A stretch of DNA of 64,000 bases from Pseudomonadota bacterium (GTDB taxonomy: Bacteria > Pseudomonadota > Gammaproteobacteria > Burkholderiales > Rhodocyclaceae). The stretch is from contig JAFEDJ010000031.1 in assembly GCA_018241685.1 (NCBI GenBank), positions 1-64,000 of the forward strand, written 5' to 3'. The notes beneath the pieces are model-generated. The model was not told the DNA's origin, did no database searches, and saw only the letters and a list, made by a program, of their open reading frames with translations. Below, one piece after another: positions 59,651-64,000 of this stretch. The position numbers were made by a program, and so were the translations under genes. Within the stretch, counting starts at the first letter, position 1. The number at the start of each line of letters is the position of its first letter.

Positions 59651-60457
59651 TTGCATTACGACGAGTCCGCCCCCGACGAAATCCCCGCACCAGGCGCCCC
59701 CCTGCCACGCAGCTGGCTGATCGCACCTGCGGCCGCGCTCGCGGTGCTGGCGCTGGTCTGCGTCGCGGCCGGCAACCAGTCGATCTTCATCACGCTCAAC
59801 GCTGCCGCCAGCGGCGTTTCATCTTCCCTGTGGTCTGCGCTATCGCTAACGGGCTCCGTGCTCGGCATGCTGGCCCTGCTGGCCCCAACCCTGAAGACAC
59901 GCCCCCGCTGGCTGGCCTCCGCGCTGCTGGCCAGCCCGCTGGCTTTGGTTTTCAGTGAGGGCGGCAAACGCATTTTCGACATCATGCGTCCGGCCGGCGT
60001 GCTTGAATCCGGCAGTTTCAACCTCATCGGTCAGAAACTGTATGTGCACTCTTTTCCGTCCGGCCATGCGACCACCGCCTTCGTCGTGGCGGCGGCGCTG
60101 ATCTTTGCGTGGCCTGAAGCCAGTGCCCGCATACGCCTAGCCATTCTTGCCACCGCCGTACTGATCGCCTTTTCCCGCATCGCGGTGGGTGCGCATTGGC
60201 CGCTGGACGTACTGGTCGGCGCCTGCGGCGGCTGGCTGATCGGCGCCCTGGGCAGCCTGCTCTCCACACGCTGGCGCTTCTGGGAACGCCGCGGTGGCAT
60301 ACGCGCGATGGCCGCCATCGCCCTCGGCAGCAGCTTGGCGCTGCTGTTCATCGACCTGGGCTATCCGTCCGTGCACCTGTATCAGATCGGTCTTGCCGCC
60401 TGGGGTATCGGCGGCGCAGCCTCAGCCCTCGGCAAAGACACGGAGACCCATTCATGA
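59651..60457 (+). CDS. PAP2-family membrane phosphatase
   Basis: A 268-residue protein with a TTG start. Multiple membrane helices and the three PAP2 phosphatase motifs are present: KRIFDIMRP, SFPSGHATT and SRIAVGAHWPLDV. It probably removes phosphate from undecaprenyl pyrophosphate or another lipid phosphate at the periplasmic face. The stop overlaps the next start (ATGA), so it is coupled to the glycosyltransferase cluster. Confidence 0.87.
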   Translation: MHYDESAPDEIPAPGAPLPRSWLIAPAAALAVLALVCVAAGNQSIFITLNAAASGVSSSLWSALSLTGSVLGMLALLAPTLKTRPRWLASALLASPLALVFSEGGKRIFDIMRPAGVLESGSFNLIGQKLYVHSFPSGHATTAFVVAAALIFAWPEASARIRLAILATAVLIAFSRIAVGAHWPLDVLVGACGGWLIGALGSLLSTRWRFWERRGGIRAMAAIALGSSLALLFIDLGYPSVHLYQIGLAAWGIGGAASALGKDTETHS

Positions 60458-61425
60458 GCGCCAAGCGCCTTCTCGCCATCGCCGTATCCATCGGCCTGCT
60501 CGCCTGGCTGCTGGCCGATGGCCGCTGGCGCGGCCTCGGCGACGTGTTCGCGCGCCTCGACATGCCCACACTGATGCTGTGTGCGGGCGGCTTCGGACTG
60601 TCCTATGTCCTTCGCGCGCTGCGCGTTTTCGACGAGTTCCGCGCCCAAGCCGCCGGGCGCTTCGGCACCTGCCTGCGCATCGTGCTGATCCACAACGCGA
60701 TGATCAATGTGGTGCCGTTCCGCGGCGGCGAGGCGGCCTTCCCGCTGCTGCTGCGGCAGAACTTCGGCGTCGCCCTGCCCCGTGCCATCGCATCTCTGTT
60801 CTGGTTCCGCCTGCAGGACGCCTTCGTCGTGATGGCCCTCGCCGCCTTTGTGTGGCCGGGTATGCCGGTGGCGCTCAAGGCCGCCTGCATCCTTGGCGTG
60901 ATCGCGCTGGCCTGGTGGCTGCCGCGCTGGGCGCGGGCGCCCCACGACTGGGCCGACGGCAAGGCTTTCACGGCCAAGCTGGCCAAGGTGCGCGACGCCT
61001 TCGCCGAGAGCACCCGCCATGCCCGCTACGGCTGGGTGTGGACCATTGCCAACTGGACGGTCAAGCTCGCCGCCCAAGCGACCCTGCTGGCCGCGCTGCT
61101 GCCGGCCAGCATCGACGTGGGCGCGGCCGGCGCCCTCGGCGCCGAGCTCGCCGCGATCCTGCCGGTGCAGGGCGTGGCCGGCTTCGGCACCTACGAGGCC
61201 GGCGCTGCCGCGGCGCTGTTGCCGAACGGCATTCCCCTCACGGCCGGACTGCAGGTGGCGCTGGCACTGCACCTCTTCGTCATCGCCTGCTCGGTCACCT
61301 CCGGAGCCATCGCCTGGCTCTTCCCGGCCGCAAAGACACCGGAAGCCGCCGCAGCGCCCCGCTCCGACTTACAATCCGCCTCGTCCGCCAACGACGGGGT
61401 GAATACCCGATCTGTAAACGAATAA
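60454..61425 (+). CDS. YbhN/lysylphosphatidylglycerol-synthase-like transmembrane protein
   Basis: A 323-residue protein with about eight membrane helices. MINVVPFRGGEAAFPLLL and PVQGVAGFGTYEAG match the conserved motifs of the LPG synthase/flippase transmembrane family (UPF0104). The catalytic aminoacyl-transfer domain of LPG synthase is absent, so a flippase- or lipid-binding role is more likely than aminoacylation. It is in one operon with PAP2, GT2 and GT39 genes. Confidence 0.78.
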   Translation: MSAKRLLAIAVSIGLLAWLLADGRWRGLGDVFARLDMPTLMLCAGGFGLSYVLRALRVFDEFRAQAAGRFGTCLRIVLIHNAMINVVPFRGGEAAFPLLLRQNFGVALPRAIASLFWFRLQDAFVVMALAAFVWPGMPVALKAACILGVIALAWWLPRWARAPHDWADGKAFTAKLAKVRDAFAESTRHARYGWVWTIANWTVKLAAQATLLAALLPASIDVGAAGALGAELAAILPVQGVAGFGTYEAGAAAALLPNGIPLTAGLQVALALHLFVIACSVTSGAIAWLFPAAKTPEAAAAPRSDLQSASSANDGVNTRSVNE

Positions 61426-61430
61426 ATACT

Positions 61431-62489
61431 ATGACTGCAGCCTCCCAGCTCTCTCCGCTCCCGCCCGCCCAGCCGCAGATTCCGGCCAACCTGCCGCCGC
61501 ACCGGCTGTCGGTCGTCGTTCCCCTCTACAACGAGGAAGACAACGTGGCGCCGCTGCTCGAGCGCATCCACCTGGCCCTCGGCCCCTACCCCTATCCGTG
61601 GGAAGTGGTGATCGTCGATGACGGCAGCTCGGACCGCACCGTGGACAACCTGGAAGCTGCCGCCAAGCATTACGGCCCGCACGTGCGCATCGTCGCGCTG
61701 ATGCGCAACTTCAAGCAGACTGCGGCGATGCAGGCCGGCCTCGACGCCGCCCGCGGCGACGTGATCGTCACGATGGACGGCGACCTGCAGAACGACCCTA
61801 TCGACATCCCGCGCATGGTCGGCCGCCTGCTCAACGAGGATCTCGACCTCGTCGCCGGCTGGCGCAAGAACCGCAAGGACGGCATGGTCCTGCGCAAGAT
61901 CCCCTCGAAGATCGCCAACCGCCTGATCGCCAAGATCACCGGCGTGCACCTGCAGGACTACGGTTGCTCGCTGAAGGCCTTCCGCGCCAGCGCGATCAAG
62001 AACGTCCGCCTGTACGGCGAAATGCATCGCTTCATCCCGGCCTGGCTGGCCACCGTGACCACGCCGCGCAAGATAGCCCAGGAAGAGGTCACCCACCACG
62101 CGCGCATGTTCGGCCAGTCCAAGTACGGCATCTCGCGGACCTTCCGGGTCATCCTCGACCTGATCTTCGTGTACTTCTTCATGCGCTTCCGCACCCGTCC
62201 GGGCCACTTTTTCGGCGGCATCGGTCTGGGCCTGGGCGCGCTGGGCATGGTGATCCTGGGCTACCTGGGTCTGCTGAAGCTGTTCACCGGCGCCTCCATC
62301 GGCACCCGCCCGCTGCTGTTCGGCGGCTTCTTCCTGGTCATTGCCGGCGTGCAGATGGTGACTTCCGGCGTGCTCGCCGAACTGCTCACCCGCGTGTACT
62401 TCGAGTCCGGCCAGAGCCAGGCCTACGTGGCACGGGAAAGCGCCGCCCTGCAGGACGACCAGGGCTGGCGTTCGGCCGGCGCCCAATAA
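61431..62489 (+). CDS. Polyprenyl-phosphate glycosyltransferase, GT2 (ArnC/GtrB-like)
   Basis: A 352-residue protein. The N-terminal GT2 domain has VVVPLYNEEDN, DDGSSDRT and DGDLQNDP (nucleotide-sugar and metal site). HHARMFGQSKYG is typical of the dolichyl/undecaprenyl-phosphate transferases. Two C-terminal membrane helices (about 262-285 and 298-322) anchor it. It likely charges undecaprenyl phosphate with a sugar on the cytoplasmic face, as donor for the GT39 enzyme of the next gene (6 bases apart). Confidence 0.9.
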   Translation: MTAASQLSPLPPAQPQIPANLPPHRLSVVVPLYNEEDNVAPLLERIHLALGPYPYPWEVVIVDDGSSDRTVDNLEAAAKHYGPHVRIVALMRNFKQTAAMQAGLDAARGDVIVTMDGDLQNDPIDIPRMVGRLLNEDLDLVAGWRKNRKDGMVLRKIPSKIANRLIAKITGVHLQDYGCSLKAFRASAIKNVRLYGEMHRFIPAWLATVTTPRKIAQEEVTHHARMFGQSKYGISRTFRVILDLIFVYFFMRFRTRPGHFFGGIGLGLGALGMVILGYLGLLKLFTGASIGTRPLLFGGFFLVIAGVQMVTSGVLAELLTRVYFESGQSQAYVARESAALQDDQGWRSAGAQ

Positions 62490-62495
62490 GCGCCG

Positions 62496-64000
62496 ATGTC
62501 GTCGGCCATCCACACCGCCGGCGGGCGGCTTGCCGGCACGCCTGTCGGCCGCCTGATCCTCGTGCTTCCACTGATCGCCTTCCTGCTGCGCCTCGGCGGT
62601 GCGCCGCTGTTCGACGTGGACGAAGGCGCCTTCTCTGAAGCGACACGGGAGATGTTCGAGCGCCACGACTTCCTGTTCACCTACCTGAACGGCAGTCCGC
62701 GCTTCGACAAGCCGATCTTCATCTACTGGCTTCAGTCCGTCGGCTACCTGATCTTCGGCGCCAGCGAATGGGCCTTCCGACTGCCGTCGGCGCTGGCCGC
62801 CATCGTGTGGAGCTACGCGACCTACTTCTTCGCCCGCCGGCGCGTCGGCGAAGACGCGGCGCTGATTGCGCTGGCTGTCGCCTGTACGGCCCTCGGCCCC
62901 TTCGCCATCGGCCGCGCCGCCACTGCCGACGGCCTGCTCAACTGCCTGCTCGCGCTGACCCTGTTCGACGTGTGGCGCCACCTCGAAGGTGGCCGGCTCG
63001 CGCCGCTGCTGCGGGCCTTCCTGTGGATGGGCCTGGGCGCCCTGACCAAGGGACCGGTCGCGCTGATCGTTCCCGGCACCGTGAGCTTCCTGTACTGCGC
63101 CAGCCGCGGCGAATGGCTGCGCTGGGTGCGGATGGTCTTCAACCCCGTCGGCTGGCTGATCCTGATCGCCCTCGTCGCCCCGTGGTACGCCTACGCACTG
63201 CACCGCCACGGCCAGGACTTCATCGACGGCTTCATCATGAAGCACAACGTCCAGCGTTTCTCCGGATCGCTGGAAGGCCATGGCGGCAGCGCGTTCTACT
63301 ACGTGATCGCGGTTCCGCTGCTGCTGTTGCCGTGGAGCGGGTTGTTCATCGTGGCCCTCGGCAAGCTGAAGGCCGGGCTGGGCGACCCGCTGCAGCGCTT
63401 CCTGTGGCTGTGGTTCGGCTTCGTGGTGGCCTTCTTCTCCCTGTCCGGCACCAAGCTGCCCCATTACGTGCTGTACGGCTGCACGCCGCTGTTCATCCTG
63501 ATCGGCCTGCATGCCGGCACGGCGCGGCGGGCCTGGCCGCATCTGCTGGCACCCGGCCTGCTGCTCGCCCTGCTGCCCGCGCTGCCGGCCGTTTTCGACA
63601 AACTGTCCAGCGGCAAGCTGGGTGACGGCTATTACCGCGCCCAGCTCGGCCGGGCGCTGGAAGTCGGCGACACCGTCTATCTCAGTCTCACCTCCACCGC
63701 ACTCCTGCTGTGGCTGGCCTACGTGCTGCTCTCGAAGACCTCGCTGGTACAGCGCCTGGCCGTGACGGCCGCGCTCCAGGTCGTGCTGCTGGCCGGGTTG
63801 GTCGTGCCCTTCGCCGGCGAACTGGCGCAAGGACCGGTGAAAGCCGCCGGACTGAAAGCCCATGAGCTGGGCGGCGACGTGATGTTCTGGAACTTCAGCA
63901 CCGCCCCGAGCTTCAGCGTCTATCGCCAGGCCGTCACCCTCAAGGGCGATCCCCAGCCCGGCCAGGTCGCGCTAACGCGCGTCGATCGCCTGCCGGCCGA
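62496..64000 (+). CDS. GT39-type (ArnT-like) membrane glycosyltransferase, cut by the window end
   Basis: The frame is open from ATG 62496 to the last base (501 residues seen). The first periplasmic loop carries FDVDEGAFSEATREM and FDKPIFIYWLQ, the catalytic acidic residues and pocket of GT39/ArnT enzymes. About ten membrane helices follow, with GALTKGPVALIVPG and SGTKLPHYVLYG conserved. It would transfer a sugar from undecaprenyl phosphate to lipid A, protein or another envelope acceptor. It is last in the coupled run PAP2, YbhN-like, GT2, GT39. Confidence 0.9.
   Translation, partial: MSSAIHTAGGRLAGTPVGRLILVLPLIAFLLRLGGAPLFDVDEGAFSEATREMFERHDFLFTYLNGSPRFDKPIFIYWLQSVGYLIFGASEWAFRLPSALAAIVWSYATYFFARRRVGEDAALIALAVACTALGPFAIGRAATADGLLNCLLALTLFDVWRHLEGGRLAPLLRAFLWMGLGALTKGPVALIVPGTVSFLYCASRGEWLRWVRMVFNPVGWLILIALVAPWYAYALHRHGQDFIDGFIMKHNVQRFSGSLEGHGGSAFYYVIAVPLLLLPWSGLFIVALGKLKAGLGDPLQRFLWLWFGFVVAFFSLSGTKLPHYVLYGCTPLFILIGLHAGTARRAWPHLLAPGLLLALLPALPAVFDKLSSGKLGDGYYRAQLGRALEVGDTVYLSLTSTALLLWLAYVLLSKTSLVQRLAVTAALQVVLLAGLVVPFAGELAQGPVKAAGLKAHELGGDVMFWNFSTAPSFSVYRQAVTLKGDPQPGQVALTRVDRLPA

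Overview
The window is GC-rich DNA from a Gram-negative bacterium, most likely a betaproteobacterium of the Rhodocyclales (Azoarcus/Thauera/Zoogloea type). I base this on the tig-clpP-clpX-lon order, the pyrG-kdsA-eno-ftsB operon, a single-chain PurL, a zinc-binding (C+) L31 and a prkA-yeaH-spoVR set. The family-level placement is inference.

1-17,325 is the right part of a siphovirus-like prophage, entirely on the + strand. It runs from a head protease/capsid fusion through head-tail connector genes, tail tube, tail chaperone with a probable -1 frameshift, and tape measure. It continues with a distal-tail module in the order of gene transfer agents (DUF2460, DUF2163, NlpC/P60, a 2044-residue host-specificity protein with tandem repeats) and ends with a lysis cassette (holin-like small protein, membrane-anchored transglycosylase, nested Rz/Rz1). 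Terminase, portal, integrase and regulators, if present, lie to the left of the window.

17,325-18,900 is a scarred integration zone on the - strand. It holds a tRNA-like chimera (3' part of a proline tRNA, D-arm of an arginine-type tRNA), an orphan hicB, an integrase pseudogene spliced onto the last codons of hicA, and an intact tRNA-Arg(CCU), which is the probable attachment site of the pseudogenised element.

18,960-27,730 carries ribA-mgtC (-) and, divergently, a copper/silver efflux locus. That locus has a His-rich cytochrome c, a CusF-like metallochaperone behind an inverted repeat resembling a heavy-metal response-regulator box, then cusC-cusB(with fused CusF domain)-cusA.

27,890-38,850 is protein quality control (lon, clpX, clpP, tig on -; lon has a near-consensus sigma-32 promoter) next to the divergent stress operon prkA-yeaH-spoVR (+).

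38,840-48,800 holds a secreted beta-helix protein (-), a DnaJ-like protein without a G/F linker, the U32 tRNA-hydroxylation protein trhP, rpmE and a GT39-type membrane glycosyltransferase (+), then the ftsB/eno/kdsA/pyrG operon (-).

48,950-64,000 holds an isochorismatase-like hydrolase, acetoacetyl-CoA synthetase and a thioesterase (-), ETF-quinone oxidoreductase (+), purL (-), a diguanylate cyclase (+), and a tight cluster (+) of PAP2 phosphatase, YbhN/LPG-synthase-like membrane protein, GT2 polyprenyl-phosphate glycosyltransferase and a GT39 glycosyltransferase cut by the window end. The last four genes look like a lipid-linked sugar transfer pathway for envelope modification.
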